A DNA stretch of 64,000 nucleotides from Crassaminicella thermophila (GTDB lineage Bacteria > Bacillota > Clostridia > Peptostreptococcales > Thermotaleaceae). The first letter of the stretch is position 1; every line of letters begins with the position of its first letter. This document shows positions 34,188 to 43,440 of the stretch, piece by piece. Below the pieces are notes generated by a model, which was not told the origin of the DNA, searched no databases, and saw nothing but the letters and a program-made list of their open reading frames with translations. The position numbers were made by a program, and so were the translations under genes. The stretch is from contig NZ_CP042243.1 of assembly GCF_008152325.1 (NCBI RefSeq), positions 2,485,026-2,549,025 on the forward strand, in the 5' to 3' direction.

Positions 34188-35510
34188 CTACTTCATAAGA
34201 TGCTTAAATTGAGGTAAATAATCAATATTTTCCTTGATTATATCATCTAATAAATTTTTAGCAATACTACTTTCTACTAGTGGATGGATGATTAAAGCTT
34301 GAAGAGCAGCACCATAATCTCCATGTACACCAGCCTCTACTGCTAATGCTTCATATTCATTAATTACCTGTAACAAGCCTTTAATTTTAGATGGTAATGG
34401 TTTAGCATTTAATGGATGTGCCCCCTCTTTGTCTACATAACAGGTTCTTTCAATAACTGAGTCATTAGGAATGCAATTTATAGTACCATTATTTTGAACA
34501 TTAACATAATGAATAGTTCCTTTATCATTATAAATAGCACTAATTAATTCACAAGCTGCATCTGAATAATACTGTCCTCCACGATCTTCTAATTGCTTAG
34601 GCTTCTCTTCTAGATTTGGATTTTTGTATAATTCAAATAGCTCTTTTTCTATTTTCTTAACAATTTCTCCACGAGTACCTTCCCTTTTAGCCATTTCAAG
34701 TTCTTCCTTTAACATAATATCTGTTAAATAATAATATCTATGATATGGGCATGGCAACATATTTAAAGATTCTAACAGCTCTTTTCCCCAGTTAATATCA
34801 GGAATATTCTTAGCTGTATACCCTTTTCCAACTATTAAATGTTTTATAACTTCATCAATTTTACTTTCTCCTTTATATATTACATCTCTTCCCCAAACTA
34901 AATGATTTAACCCTATCAAATCCATTCTTATATCATCTTTATCTACATTCAATACCTCTGCACTTAACATATGCATTAGTATAGGAACATTACATAAGCC
35001 AATACATTTTACTTTAGTATACTTATGAACAGCTTCAGTAATAATTCCACTTGGATTCGTAAAATTAATTAACCATGCGTTTGGAGATAATTCTTCAATA
35101 TCCTTACAAATATCTAATATAACAGGAATAGTTCTTAATGCTTTAGCTAAGCCCCCAGCCCCCGTAGTTTCCTGACCAATACAATTATATTTTAAAGGAA
35201 TTTTTTCATCTCTAATTCTTGCATCTAACAATCCTACTCTAAATTGAGTAGTTACAAAATCAGCATCTTTAATAGCTTCTTTTCTATCCAATGTTAGTTT
35301 TATATTTATATTTACTCCAGCCTTTTTAACCATTCTTTTAGCAAGCTTCCCTACAATATCTAATTTTTCTTTACCCTCTTCAATATCAACTAAATATAAC
35401 TCCTCTACAGGTAACTCATCATATCTCTTAATAAAGCCTTCAATAATTTCTGGAGTATAGCTACTTCCCCCTCCAATAACAGCTATCTTTATTTTTCTAT
35501 TATCTAACAT
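34188..35510 (-). CDS. Glycoside hydrolase family 4, 6-phospho-beta-glucosidase type
   Basis: GH4 enzymes use NAD+ and a divalent metal to cleave 6-phospho-glycosides by a redox-elimination route. The 440-residue protein has the Rossmann start KIAVIGGGSSYTPEIIEGF, DADFVTTQFRVGLLDARIRDEKIPLKYNCIGQETTGAGG, INFTNPSGIITEA and CIGLCNVPILMH (Cys metal ligand) and LIGLNHLVWG (His metal ligand). The CNVP form and overall pattern favour the phospho-beta-glucosidase branch over alpha-galactosidase. It is 21 nt downstream of the GntR gene. No PTS genes are in the window, so the phosphorylated sugar must come from a system elsewhere. Confidence 0.88.
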   Translation of the reverse strand: MLDNRKIKIAVIGGGSSYTPEIIEGFIKRYDELPVEELYLVDIEEGKEKLDIVGKLAKRMVKKAGVNINIKLTLDRKEAIKDADFVTTQFRVGLLDARIRDEKIPLKYNCIGQETTGAGGLAKALRTIPVILDICKDIEELSPNAWLINFTNPSGIITEAVHKYTKVKCIGLCNVPILMHMLSAEVLNVDKDDIRMDLIGLNHLVWGRDVIYKGESKIDEVIKHLIVGKGYTAKNIPDINWGKELLESLNMLPCPYHRYYYLTDIMLKEELEMAKREGTRGEIVKKIEKELFELYKNPNLEEKPKQLEDRGGQYYSDAACELISAIYNDKGTIHYVNVQNNGTINCIPNDSVIERTCYVDKEGAHPLNAKPLPSKIKGLLQVINEYEALAVEAGVHGDYGAALQALIIHPLVESSIAKNLLDDIIKENIDYLPQFKHLMK

Positions 35511-35531
35511 TTTAAATCATCCCCTTTGTTA

Positions 35532-36251
35532 TCAACTATTTATTGTCATAACCATCGTATAGATATCTCCTCTATAGTAATTAAGACTATATTCTATAGG
35601 AACATTTTTTGAATAAGTTATTCTTTTACGCTTTAAAATAGGTTCATCAATATTTATTTTTAGAAGCTTACTGAGTTCATTATCTGATAAAATAGCTTGA
35701 ATCTCTTGCTCCGCTTTTGAAGGTTTATATCCCTCAGTAGTTAAGAGTTTATATATAGATTCAACAGATAAATTAATTTCAAGTAATTTAGGGCATAAAG
35801 AATATGGTACATATGATTTTTCTAGGTTAATGATCTCATTATCTGCTAAACGTAATCTTTGCGTAAAAATAACTTTTTCATTTTCTAATATTTGAAGCTT
35901 CTCACATAAATACTTATCTGGCAATATTACAGCTTGAGATATTACTTTACTCGAAGGTTTCATACCTTTTTTTTCCATGATCTCAGTAAAGCCCATCAAT
36001 CCCGGAAAAAAATCCACTTTATTTTTAGAAACAAAAGTTCCTTTACCTCTTTTTCTATATAAAATTCCTTCCTCAACTAAATTATTAATTGCTTTACTTA
36101 TAGTCATTCTGCTTAAATTGAATTCCTCACTTAACCTTCTCTCTGATGGAATCTTTTCATCTGGCTTATATATTCCTTCTTCAACTCTCTTTCTAATTAT
36201 AATTTCTAATTGATAATATAAAGGCATTGGATTACTATCATCTAGTTTCAT
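35532..36251 (-). CDS. GntR-family (HutC/UTRA subfamily) regulator of the GH4 operon
   Basis: About 239 residues from the ATG at 36251; the GTG at 36272 overlaps the GGAGGG ribosome site and is less likely. The N-terminal winged helix reads PLYYQLEIIIRKRVEEGIYKPDEKIPSERRLSEEFNLSRMTISKAINNLVEEGILYRKRGKGTFV (about residues 10-75), the GntR signature. The rest is a UTRA effector domain that binds a small ligand, likely a phosphosugar. It is the first gene of a two-gene operon with the GH4 enzyme and has a perfect operator palindrome over its own start site, so it very likely autoregulates. Confidence 0.92.
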   Translation of the reverse strand: MKLDDSNPMPLYYQLEIIIRKRVEEGIYKPDEKIPSERRLSEEFNLSRMTISKAINNLVEEGILYRKRGKGTFVSKNKVDFFPGLMGFTEIMEKKGMKPSSKVISQAVILPDKYLCEKLQILENEKVIFTQRLRLADNEIINLEKSYVPYSLCPKLLEINLSVESIYKLLTTEGYKPSKAEQEIQAILSDNELSKLLKINIDEPILKRKRITYSKNVPIEYSLNYYRGDIYTMVMTINS

Positions 36252-36318
36252 ATTAAATTTAACACCCTCCACATTTTACTTTAATTTAAAAATCTAACTT
36301 TATATCAAGTGTGGATAT

Positions 36319-36332
36319 GTGGTCTATACCAC
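36319..36332. promoter_or_regulatory. GntR operator palindrome
   Basis: GTGGTCTATACCAC is a perfect 14-bp palindrome matching the TGGTCTA-x-ACCA form of GntR/HutC operators. A perfect TATAAT lies 6 bp upstream on the minus strand (36343-36338), so the operator covers the transcription start. Confidence 0.8.
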
Positions 36333-36398
36333 TACTAATTATAAAATACCATATATTATTATTTTTTTCAATATATATTACTGAAATGTAATAAAAAA

Positions 36399-36431
36399 AC
36401 GGGTCAACTGTCTTAAAGATCAGTCGCCCGT
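36399..36431 (-). terminator. Terminator of the bcd-etfBA operon
   Basis: Arms at 36399-36410 and 36421-36431 (ACGGGTCAACTG with CAGTCGCCCGT) are followed on the minus strand by TTTTTTTATT. Confidence 0.85.
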
Positions 36432-36459
36432 ATATTTAAACTATTTTATAGCATAATAA

Positions 36460-37686
36460 TTATTCAGTAGCCGCAACCTCTTTTAATGCTTCTACAAGGT
36501 CTTCAGCTCTATCTAATGCGTCCATTAATGCTGGAACAACATCATATAAGTCTCCAACGATTCCAAAATCTGCAACCTCAAAAATTGGTGCATTGGCATT
36601 TTTATTAATAGCAATAATAATATCAGAACTTTGCATACCAGCTAAGTGTTGGATTGCTCCTGAAATACCACAAGCAATATAAATTTTTGGTTTAACAGTT
36701 GTACCTGTTTGACCTACTTGGTGAGAATGGTCGATCCATCCAGCGTCTACTGTTGCACGAGATGCTCCTACTACTCCACCTAATTTATCAGCTAATTGCT
36801 TTAATAACTCAAAACCTTCTGGTTTTCCAAGTCCACGTCCTCCAGATACGATAACATCAGCATCTGTAAGAGAAACCATTTCTTTCTTAGTTTTTACTAT
36901 TTCTACAACTTCTGTTCTCATATCTTCTTTTGATAGTTTAACATCAATTTCAATTACTTCACCTGTTCTAGAATCATCTCTATGTGCTTTATCCATAACT
37001 CCAGGTCTTACTGTAGACATTTGTGGTCTGTGGTTTGGACATACGATTGTAGCCATAATGTTTCCACCAAAAGCTGGACGTGTCTGCATGATTTTTTTAT
37101 CTTCTGGATCTATTTCTAGTTTTGTACAGTCAGCAGTAAGTCCTGTATCTACTCTAGCAGCTACTCTTGGAGCTAAATCTCTTCCGATGTGAGTTGCACC
37201 AAGTAATACTATTTCTGGTTTTATTTCATTGATAGCATCTGTGATAACTTTTGTATATCCATCTGTTGTAAATTTTTCTAATAATTCATGTTGTGCTAAA
37301 TATACTTTATCAGCACCATATGCAATTAGTTCTTTAGATAAGTCTTCAATATTGTTTCCAAGTACAATTGCACAAAGATCAGTTCCGATTTCATCTGCTA
37401 ATTTTCTACCTTCTCCAAGAAGTTCGATTACTACAGGCATGATTTTGCCTTCTCTTTGCTCTGCAAATACCCATACGTTTTTATATGCAGATAAATCTTT
37501 CTTTGGAGCATCATTTTCTTCTTTTATAATTGCATTAAAAGGACATGCCTCTATACAAGCTCCACAAGCAGTACACTTTTCATTTATTACAGCTAATTTG
37601 TCTACCATGTCAATTGCTTCAAAAGGACATGCTTTTAGACATAGCTTACATCCTTTACATTTATCTTGTAATACTACAACAGCCAT
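36460..37686 (-). CDS. etfA: Electron transfer flavoprotein alpha subunit with N-terminal 2[4Fe-4S] ferredoxin module
   Basis: The alpha subunit of the flavoprotein that accepts electrons with acyl-CoA dehydrogenases. In the 408-residue protein, residues 1-58 hold two CxxCxxCxxxCP cluster motifs ([13 protein letters not shown] and [13 protein letters not shown]), an extension found on some clostridial EtfA proteins. The standard EtfA follows: [28 protein letters not shown] and the FAD-binding C-terminus [48 protein letters not shown]. It is 22 nt after etfB. The added clusters may provide a ferredoxin-like electron entry or exit for flavin-based bifurcation. Confidence 0.95.
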   Translation of the reverse strand: MAVVVLQDKCKGCKLCLKACPFEAIDMVDKLAVINEKCTACGACIEACPFNAIIKEENDAPKKDLSAYKNVWVFAEQREGKIMPVVIELLGEGRKLADEIGTDLCAIVLGNNIEDLSKELIAYGADKVYLAQHELLEKFTTDGYTKVITDAINEIKPEIVLLGATHIGRDLAPRVAARVDTGLTADCTKLEIDPEDKKIMQTRPAFGGNIMATIVCPNHRPQMSTVRPGVMDKAHRDDSRTGEVIEIDVKLSKEDMRTEVVEIVKTKKEMVSLTDADVIVSGGRGLGKPEGFELLKQLADKLGGVVGASRATVDAGWIDHSHQVGQTGTTVKPKIYIACGISGAIQHLAGMQSSDIIIAINKNANAPIFEVADFGIVGDLYDVVPALMDALDRAEDLVEALKEVAATE

Positions 37687-37708
37687 TTTTTTCCCTCCAA
37701 TTCTTATA

Positions 37709-38494
37709 TTAAATTACATGTTTTTGTTTTAACGCTACAACTAGTTTTTCTACCATTTCTTTTGTAGTTCCTTCAAGCATTACACCTTTTCCTTTTGGTG
37801 CTGGTGTAAATGAACGGAATACTTTTGTTGGAGAAGCATCTAATCCTACTTCATGTTTTTCAACATCTAAATCAGCTAATGTCCATACTGTAATATCTTG
37901 CTTGCAAGCATCATAAATACCTTCAATAGACATATATCTTGGTTTGTTTAACTCTTTTATTGCTGTTAAAAGTACTGGCTTTTTAACTTTGATTACTTCA
38001 TATCCATCTTCTAGCTGTCTTTGTACAGTGATTTCATCTCCTTCAATTTTGAAATCTTGTACATAAGTAACTTGTGGAATTCCAATTCTTTCTGCAATCT
38101 GTGGTCCTACTTGCGCAGTATCTCCATCAATCGCTTGTCTTCCAGCAAATATAATGTCGTAATCTCCTATTTTTCTAATTGCTGCTGCAATTGTATTAGA
38201 AGTTGCCCAAGTGTCAGCACCAGCAAAAGCTCTATCACTAAGTAGTATTGCTTCATCTGCTCCCATAGCTAAACATTCTCTTAACATTTCATCCGCTTGA
38301 GGAGGTCCCATTGTAATTACTGTTACATGAACATCTTCATATTTATCTTTTAATGCTAATGCCTCTTCTAATGCATTTGCATCATCTGGATTTAGGATAC
38401 TTGGAACACCATCACGAATAAGCGTTCCTTTTACAGGATCTATTCTAACTTCATTTGTATCAGGAACTTGTTTTACACAAACAATTACCTTCAT
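37709..38494 (-). CDS. etfB: Electron transfer flavoprotein beta subunit
   Basis: Partner of EtfA. The 261-residue protein begins [20 protein letters not shown], has the AMP/FAD-binding [43 protein letters not shown] block, and [26 protein letters not shown]. These features are those of EtfB proteins from clostridial bifurcating Bcd-Etf complexes, whose beta subunit carries FAD. It lies between the acyl-CoA dehydrogenase gene (51 nt away) and etfA, so all three are co-transcribed. No frame problem is seen. Confidence 0.96.
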   Translation of the reverse strand: MKVIVCVKQVPDTNEVRIDPVKGTLIRDGVPSILNPDDANALEEALALKDKYEDVHVTVITMGPPQADEMLRECLAMGADEAILLSDRAFAGADTWATSNTIAAAIRKIGDYDIIFAGRQAIDGDTAQVGPQIAERIGIPQVTYVQDFKIEGDEITVQRQLEDGYEVIKVKKPVLLTAIKELNKPRYMSIEGIYDACKQDITVWTLADLDVEKHEVGLDASPTKVFRSFTPAPKGKGVMLEGTTKEMVEKLVVALKQKHVI

Positions 38495-38545
38495 TATTTC
38501 TCCTCCTTTATATTATCTTTTGATGACTATTTTATCCGATCTTAT

Positions 38546-39685
38546 TTATTTTAATATATTTGCAGCAATAACCATTCTTTGCACTTCTGAAGTACCTTCG
38601 TAAATTTCAGTGATTTTTGCATCTCTCATCATTCTTTCAACTGGATATTCTCTAGTATATCCATATCCACCATGTAATTGAACAGCCTTAGTTGTTACAT
38701 ACATAGCTGTTTCTGCTGCAAATAATTTTGCCATAGCAGCTTCTTTAGAATAAGGTAATCCTTGAGATTTTCTCCATGCAGCATTGTATACTAAATGTCT
38801 AGCTGCTTGAATTCTTGTTTCCATATCAGCCATTTCAAATTGTAATGCTTGGAATTTTGCAATTGGTCTGCCAAATTGTTGTCTTTCTTTTGTATATTTT
38901 ATAGTTTCATCCATAGCACCTTGTGCTATTCCTAGTGCTTGAGCAGCAATACCAATTCTACCACCATCAAGTGTTGTCATTGCAATTTTGAAACCTTTTC
39001 CTAATTCTCCTAAAAGGTTTTCTTTAGGAATTCTGCAGTTTTCAAAAATCAACTCTGTTGTAGCAGATCCTCTAATACCCATTTTTTCTTCCTTTTTACC
39101 AATGCTGAATCCTGGTGTTCCTTTTTCAACGATAAAAGCACTGATTCCTCTAGTTCCTTTTGATTGATCTGTCATAGCCATAACAACATAGATTTCAGCT
39201 TCTCCACCATTTGTTATGAAGATTTTTGAACCATTAAGTACCCACTCATCTCCATCTTCTACTGCAGTTGTTTGTTGTCCTGCTGCATCAGTACCTGCAT
39301 TTGGCTCAGTTAAACCGAATGCACCCAATTTTTCTCCTTTTGCTAATGGCACTAAATATTTTTGTTTTTGTTCTTCAGTACCATATTTCATAATTGGCCA
39401 TGCACATAATGAACTGTGCGCTGAACAAATAACTCCTGTTGTAGCACAAGCTCTTGAAAGCTCTTCTACAGTAATTGCATAAGCAACTTCATCAGCACCT
39501 GCTCCACCATATTGCTTTGGAACAAAAGTACCTAGCATTTTATATCTAGCCATTTTTTCAACTGTTTCCCATGGAAATCTTTCTGTCTCATCTACTTCTG
39601 CTGCTAACGGTTGCACTTCATTTTCAGCAAAGCTTCTAACCATCTTTCTAACCATTTCTTGTTCTTTGGTTAATTTGAATTGCAC
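38546..39685 (-). CDS. bcd: Acyl-CoA dehydrogenase (short-chain/butyryl type)
   Basis: Reduces crotonyl-CoA to butyryl-CoA, or oxidises short acyl-CoAs, with FAD and Etf. The 379-residue size and motifs are typical: [19 protein letters not shown] (flavin binding), [93 protein letters not shown] with the catalytic Glu in YEGTSE. It is first in the operon with etfB and etfA. Crotonase, hydroxybutyryl-CoA dehydrogenase and thiolase genes are not adjacent, so this may serve amino-acid-derived acyl-CoAs as well as butyrate formation. Confidence 0.95.
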   Translation of the reverse strand: MQFKLTKEQEMVRKMVRSFAENEVQPLAAEVDETERFPWETVEKMARYKMLGTFVPKQYGGAGADEVAYAITVEELSRACATTGVICSAHSSLCAWPIMKYGTEEQKQKYLVPLAKGEKLGAFGLTEPNAGTDAAGQQTTAVEDGDEWVLNGSKIFITNGGEAEIYVVMAMTDQSKGTRGISAFIVEKGTPGFSIGKKEEKMGIRGSATTELIFENCRIPKENLLGELGKGFKIAMTTLDGGRIGIAAQALGIAQGAMDETIKYTKERQQFGRPIAKFQALQFEMADMETRIQAARHLVYNAAWRKSQGLPYSKEAAMAKLFAAETAMYVTTKAVQLHGGYGYTREYPVERMMRDAKITEIYEGTSEVQRMVIAANILK

Positions 39686-39950
39686 ATTAATTCCCTCCTC
39701 TTTATATTAAAAAATTGACATTTTTTTCACAGCACGTATATTATATTAGCATAAACCATGCCAACATTACAATATTGTTTGTATATTTTCCCAATTTATT
39801 TTTTTTTGCAATATAACTTAATAATTATTTCATTACCAGCTCCTAACTGGTATTTCACTATATTTTAACTTTGTTTATATTACATATATATTATTTGAAT
39901 ATACATATTTTTTTCTATTTGTTTATCCACTGTTTTAAATTATAAACCCA
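39686..39950. other. AT-rich bcd leader region
   Basis: The 5' region of the bcd operon. A TATAAT-like hexamer (minus strand, near 39741-39746) and ACAATATTGT near 39769 are visible, but I could not assign a convincing -35 or a canonical Rex site. No reading frame is supported here. Confidence 0.4.
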
Positions 39951-39957
39951 AACAAAA

Positions 39958-39987
39958 ACAAAGTGTACTGAATTTCGTACACTTTGT
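39958..39987. terminator. Terminator downstream of rex, bidirectional in form
   Basis: ACAAAGTGTAC (39958-39968) pairs with GTACACTTTGT (39977-39987), with T-rich sequence on both sides. Confidence 0.8.
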
Positions 39988-40107
39988 TTTTTATTTTCCC
40001 TATTCCCTTGTTGCAACTTGTTAATTTGATATCAATTTGTTTTATTTTTCGTACACTGTCTTGGTTTTCGTACATTTTTGACAAGCTTCTATCTCTTTCT
40101 ACAAGTC

Positions 40108-40749
40108 TTAATCAATACGATTATGCTTTAGCAAGAAAGATAAGGTATACAAACTTTCACTTAAATGTACATTTTCTAGCATTACTTTCTCTGGAACATC
40201 TAAGTCTGTAGGTGCAAAATTCCATATTCCCTTTATGTTGCTTTTAACTAACCTGTCAGCAACAGCTTGTGCCTGCTCTTTATTAGTACAAATAATCCCA
40301 ATATCAACATTATTTTCCTTGATATATTCTTCCATTTTGTCTGCATCTATAATTTCTATATCTCTAATCTTTAATCCAATCAATTTAGGATTGATGTCAA
40401 ACATAGCCTTAGGAATAAAACCAGATTTTTCAAAATTCGTATAATTGGCAATTGCCTGCCCTAAATTTCCTGCTCCTACAATAATCGTATTATATTTCCT
40501 ATCTAATCCTAATATTTTCCCTATCGCTTCATAAAGCGCAGCAACATTATACCCATATCCTTGCTGTCCAAACCCCCCAAAATTGTTTAAATCCTGTCTT
40601 ATTTGGGACGCTGTAAAACCAATAATTTTACTTAACTCTCTAGAAGAAATTCTATGAACACCCCTATCTAATAATTCTGCTAGGTACCTTCGATATTTTG
40701 GTAATCTTCTAATTACAGCCATTGATATTTTTGCATTTCCTTTTTGCAT
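40108..40749 (-). CDS. rex: Redox-sensing transcriptional repressor Rex
   Basis: Senses the NADH/NAD+ ratio and releases fermentation and respiration promoters when NADH is high. The 213-residue protein has the N-terminal winged helix (VIRRLPKYRRYLAELLDRGVHRISSRELSKIIGFTASQIRQDLNNFGGFGQQGYGYNV) and the Rossmann domain with NTIIVGAGNLGQAIANY and MFDINPKLIG. The C-terminal helix for domain swapping is present. It has a consensus promoter and stands alone. Likely targets include the neighbouring bcd-etf operon, though I did not find a clean TTGTTAA-type site there. Confidence 0.96.
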   Translation of the reverse strand: MQKGNAKISMAVIRRLPKYRRYLAELLDRGVHRISSRELSKIIGFTASQIRQDLNNFGGFGQQGYGYNVAALYEAIGKILGLDRKYNTIIVGAGNLGQAIANYTNFEKSGFIPKAMFDINPKLIGLKIRDIEIIDADKMEEYIKENNVDIGIICTNKEQAQAVADRLVKSNIKGIWNFAPTDLDVPEKVMLENVHLSESLYTLSFLLKHNRID

Positions 40750-40782
40750 ATTGATCAGCCTCTACCCAATTTTTTTTTACAA

Positions 40783-40811
40783 ATTATATCACTACAGTTT
40801 GAATATGTCAA
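40783..40811 (-). promoter_or_regulatory. Consensus promoter of rex
   Basis: On the minus strand a perfect TTGACA (40811-40806), a 17-bp spacer and a perfect TATAAT (40788-40783), 34 bp before the ATG. Confidence 0.85.
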
Positions 40812-40941
40812 TCTGTGTAAGGATAATATTTCCCTATATCCTTTTGCTTATACATTCTTATTAAAATGTGCTCTACATTTTAATCTTTCTTATTTTTTTG
40901 GTACAATATAATGTAAATATAGACTTACAAGGAGGATCTTT

Positions 40942-42852
40942 ATGATCGTATTATCATGTAATAGTATTACAAAATCTTTTGGAATAGATATCATATTAGA
41001 GAATATATCCTTTACTATAAATGCTGGTGAAAAAATAGGATTAGTAGGTGCAAATGGCGCTGGAAAATCCACCTTATTTAAGATTATTACAGGAAAATAT
41101 CCTTATGATAGCGGAGAACTTTATCTGTCTAAAAACATAACCATCGGTTATTTAGAGCAAAATGCTCATTTATCTCCTACAAACACAGTTTTTGATGAAG
41201 TTGTTCATGTATTTGATGACTTAATACAAATGGAAAAAGAACTACGATCTCTTGAGCAAGAAATATCCAAACAAAGTCTTGACCCTTCAAAAAGTTTAGA
41301 CAAATTAATGGATCTTTATGCACATAAATCGGAAGAATTTCAACTTAAAAACGGCTATGGTTACAGAAGTGAAATTCGGGGCGTATTAAAAGGACTAGGT
41401 TTTTCTGAAGATGAATTTTATCAACCTATAATAGAACTTAGTGGAGGACAAAAAACAAGAGTAGGTTTAGCAAAGCTACTTCTTAAAAAACCTGATATTT
41501 TACTATTAGATGAGCCTACTAACCATTTAGATATGGATGCTATTGAATGGCTTGAATCATATCTTAAATTTTATAATGGTACTATCCTAATAATATCCCA
41601 CGACCGATATTTTTTAGATGAAGTAACAGATAAAATATATGAAATAGAAAACAAACACCTTACTCAGTATAATGGCAATTATACTTACTATGTTGAAAAG
41701 AAAAAAATTCTATACGAACAACAGCTTAAAGACTTTTTACAACAACAAAAAGAAATAGAAAAACAAGAAGAAATGATTCGTAGATTTAAGCAGCACGGTA
41801 CTGAAAAATTAGCAAAGCGTGCAAAGAGTAGAGAAAAAAGATTAGAGCATATGACCTTTATTAAAAAGCCTACACGCTTTAACCAAAGGGCAAAAATTCG
41901 CTTTGAAACACAAATAAAAAGCGGACAAGATGTTCTAGAAGTCGATAATATATCAAAAAGCTTTGGAAAAAACAATCTTTTTAAGAATGTTAGCTTTAAG
42001 GTATACAAAGGTGAAAGAATAGGATTAATCGGCCCTAATGGTATTGGAAAATCTACATTGTTTAAAATTTTACTCAAACAAGTTTCTTATGATACTGGAT
42101 TTATAAATTTTGGTCATAATGTACATGTAGGTTATTTTGATCAAGAACAATCAAGTTTGAATAATAAAAATACCATTATTGATGAAATTTGGCAAGAAAA
42201 TATCCATTTTACCCAAACAGAGGTACGTACACTTCTTGGATCTTTTTTATTCAGTGGTGATGATGTATTCAAACAAATATCTACACTAAGTGGAGGTGAA
42301 AAAAGCCGTGTATCCTTACTAAAACTTATGATTTCAAAGGCAAATTTTTTACTTATAGATGAGCCTACAAATCATCTTGATATTGAATCTAAAGAAGCTT
42401 TAGAAGAAGCACTAATAAACTATGATGGTACTTTATTAGTAATTTCCCATGACCGTTATTTTCTTAATAAAGTAGCAACCAAAATTATGGTACTTTCTCA
42501 AGATGGTATAAAAGAATATCTTGGAAATTACAAATACTATCAAGAAAAGAAAAAACAGTTAGAAGCACCTTCTACAATAGTAGAAACACAAAAGACAAAA
42601 ACACAATTAAAAGAAGAAAGACGAAAAGAAAAAGAAAGAAAAAAAGAAGAACGTAGAATCATAAAGGAACGTGAAGCACTTGAGGAAAAAATATTGCTGC
42701 TAGAAGAAAATCTTCGTAATCTTGAACAAGAAATGTGTAAAGAAGCTGTTTACTCTGATGCAGAAAAAAGTAAGCAGATTCATGAGGAATCAGCAAAATT
42801 AAAAATTGAATTAGATAAACTTTATCAGAAATGGGAAGAATATTTACAATAA
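40942..42852 (+). CDS. ABC-F family ATPase (ribosome-associated type)
   Basis: A 636-residue soluble protein with two ABC ATPase domains and no membrane part. Domain 1 has Walker A GANGAGKST, signature LSGGQKTR and Walker B LLLDEPTNHLDMDAIEWLE. Domain 2 has GPNGIGKST, LSGGEKSR and LLIDEPTNHLDIESKEAL. They are joined by the charged linker LKDFLQQQKEIEKQEEMIRRF typical of ABC-F, and a C-terminal coiled coil rich in Lys and Glu follows. Proteins of this group act on the translating ribosome, and some protect it from antibiotics. Similarity to YdiF/YkpA-type housekeeping members is the best guess; resistance cannot be told from sequence. Confidence 0.92.
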   Translation: MIVLSCNSITKSFGIDIILENISFTINAGEKIGLVGANGAGKSTLFKIITGKYPYDSGELYLSKNITIGYLEQNAHLSPTNTVFDEVVHVFDDLIQMEKELRSLEQEISKQSLDPSKSLDKLMDLYAHKSEEFQLKNGYGYRSEIRGVLKGLGFSEDEFYQPIIELSGGQKTRVGLAKLLLKKPDILLLDEPTNHLDMDAIEWLESYLKFYNGTILIISHDRYFLDEVTDKIYEIENKHLTQYNGNYTYYVEKKKILYEQQLKDFLQQQKEIEKQEEMIRRFKQHGTEKLAKRAKSREKRLEHMTFIKKPTRFNQRAKIRFETQIKSGQDVLEVDNISKSFGKNNLFKNVSFKVYKGERIGLIGPNGIGKSTLFKILLKQVSYDTGFINFGHNVHVGYFDQEQSSLNNKNTIIDEIWQENIHFTQTEVRTLLGSFLFSGDDVFKQISTLSGGEKSRVSLLKLMISKANFLLIDEPTNHLDIESKEALEEALINYDGTLLVISHDRYFLNKVATKIMVLSQDGIKEYLGNYKYYQEKKKQLEAPSTIVETQKTKTQLKEERRKEKERKKEERRIIKEREALEEKILLLEENLRNLEQEMCKEAVYSDAEKSKQIHEESAKLKIELDKLYQKWEEYLQ

Positions 42853-42945
42853 TTTTCAATTAGTTTATATTTTTTAAAAAAACTGTTCAAATGTGTATTT
42901 CTTGTAGTATTTTTCATTTATATGTGGTAAAATAATCACGTTAAA

Positions 42946-42961
42946 AACCACTTGTGTGGTT
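42946..42961. promoter_or_regulatory. Palindrome in the acpP leader
   Basis: AACCAC (42946-42951), TTGT and GTGGTT (42956-42961) form a 6-bp inverted repeat about 33 bp before the acpP start, just after a TAAAAT (-10-like) hexamer. It could be an operator or a leader hairpin. Confidence 0.4.
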
Positions 42962-42994
42962 ATAAGAAATATTTCACTTAGGGAGGTATATAAT

Positions 42995-43225
42995 ATGGTA
43001 TTTGAAAAAATAAAAGAAATTATTATCGATCAACTAGGATTAGACGAAGATGTTGAAATCACACCTGAAACTTCTCTTATGAACGATTTAGAAGCAGATT
43101 CTCTTGATGCTGTTGAGATTATTATGGCTATCGAAGATGAATTTGATATCGAAATTCCTGATGAAGATGCTGAAGGTTTCAAAAACATTGGTGACATAGT
43201 AAATTATGTAGAAGAAAATAAGTAG
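42995..43225 (+). CDS. acpP: Acyl carrier protein
   Basis: Carries acyl chains on 4'-phosphopantetheine during fatty-acid synthesis. The ATG at 42995 (GGGAGG site) gives 76 residues, the normal ACP size; an upstream in-frame ATG at 42956 would add 13 residues from the leader. The attachment serine lies in [29 protein letters not shown] (DSL motif near residue 35), and the protein is strongly acidic. It is not next to other fab genes here and has its own terminator, so it is monocistronic. Confidence 0.96.
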   Translation: MVFEKIKEIIIDQLGLDEDVEITPETSLMNDLEADSLDAVEIIMAIEDEFDIEIPDEDAEGFKNIGDIVNYVEENK

Positions 43226-43246
43226 TTTGGATGATCCAAACTACTT
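43220..43246 (+). terminator. Terminator of acpP
   Basis: AAGTAGTTTGG and CCAAACTACTT form an 11-bp stem that includes the stop codon, followed by ATTTTTAT. Confidence 0.85.
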
Positions 43247-43309
43247 ATTTTTATACATATTTTGCATTTTATAAACATATATATAATATAAGAAAAGTTA
43301 TGCCCATCT

Positions 43310-43422
43310 ATATCCACAAGTTTTCCACAATTCTCACAGATTTATCCACATTTTTATTATATTAATCCCTTATTTTTAGAAGCTTAAATACCTTTTCCAC
43401 AATATCCACATTTTTATCCACA
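43310..43422 (+). other. Cluster of six DnaA-box-like 9-mers
   Basis: Six sites in the same orientation lie in 113 bp: ATATCCACA (43310), TTTTCCACA (43321), TTATCCACA (43342), TTTTCCACA (43393), ATATCCACA (43402) and TTATCCACA (43414). Two are perfect TTATCCACA boxes and the others differ at one position. The region lies between the convergent acpP and tsaD genes and has no reading frame. Confidence 0.7.
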
Positions 43423-43440
43423 AAATCTTCTGAATAATTC

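Noticed and set aside
39700-39960. Rex operator before bcd
   Set aside because: Palindromic ACAATATTGT is present but no TTGTTAA-type site with the right spacing was found.
40680-40690. Third SigI promoter (GGTACC in the rex coding sequence)
   Set aside because: The GGTACC lies inside codons of rex, with no CGWA at the right distance and no gene start downstream.
43310-43422. Replication origin (oriC)
   Set aside because: DnaA-box-like sites cluster here but no dnaA, dnaN, rpmH, gyr or parAB gene is near and no clear unwinding element was identified. A titration or regulatory cluster is the safer reading.
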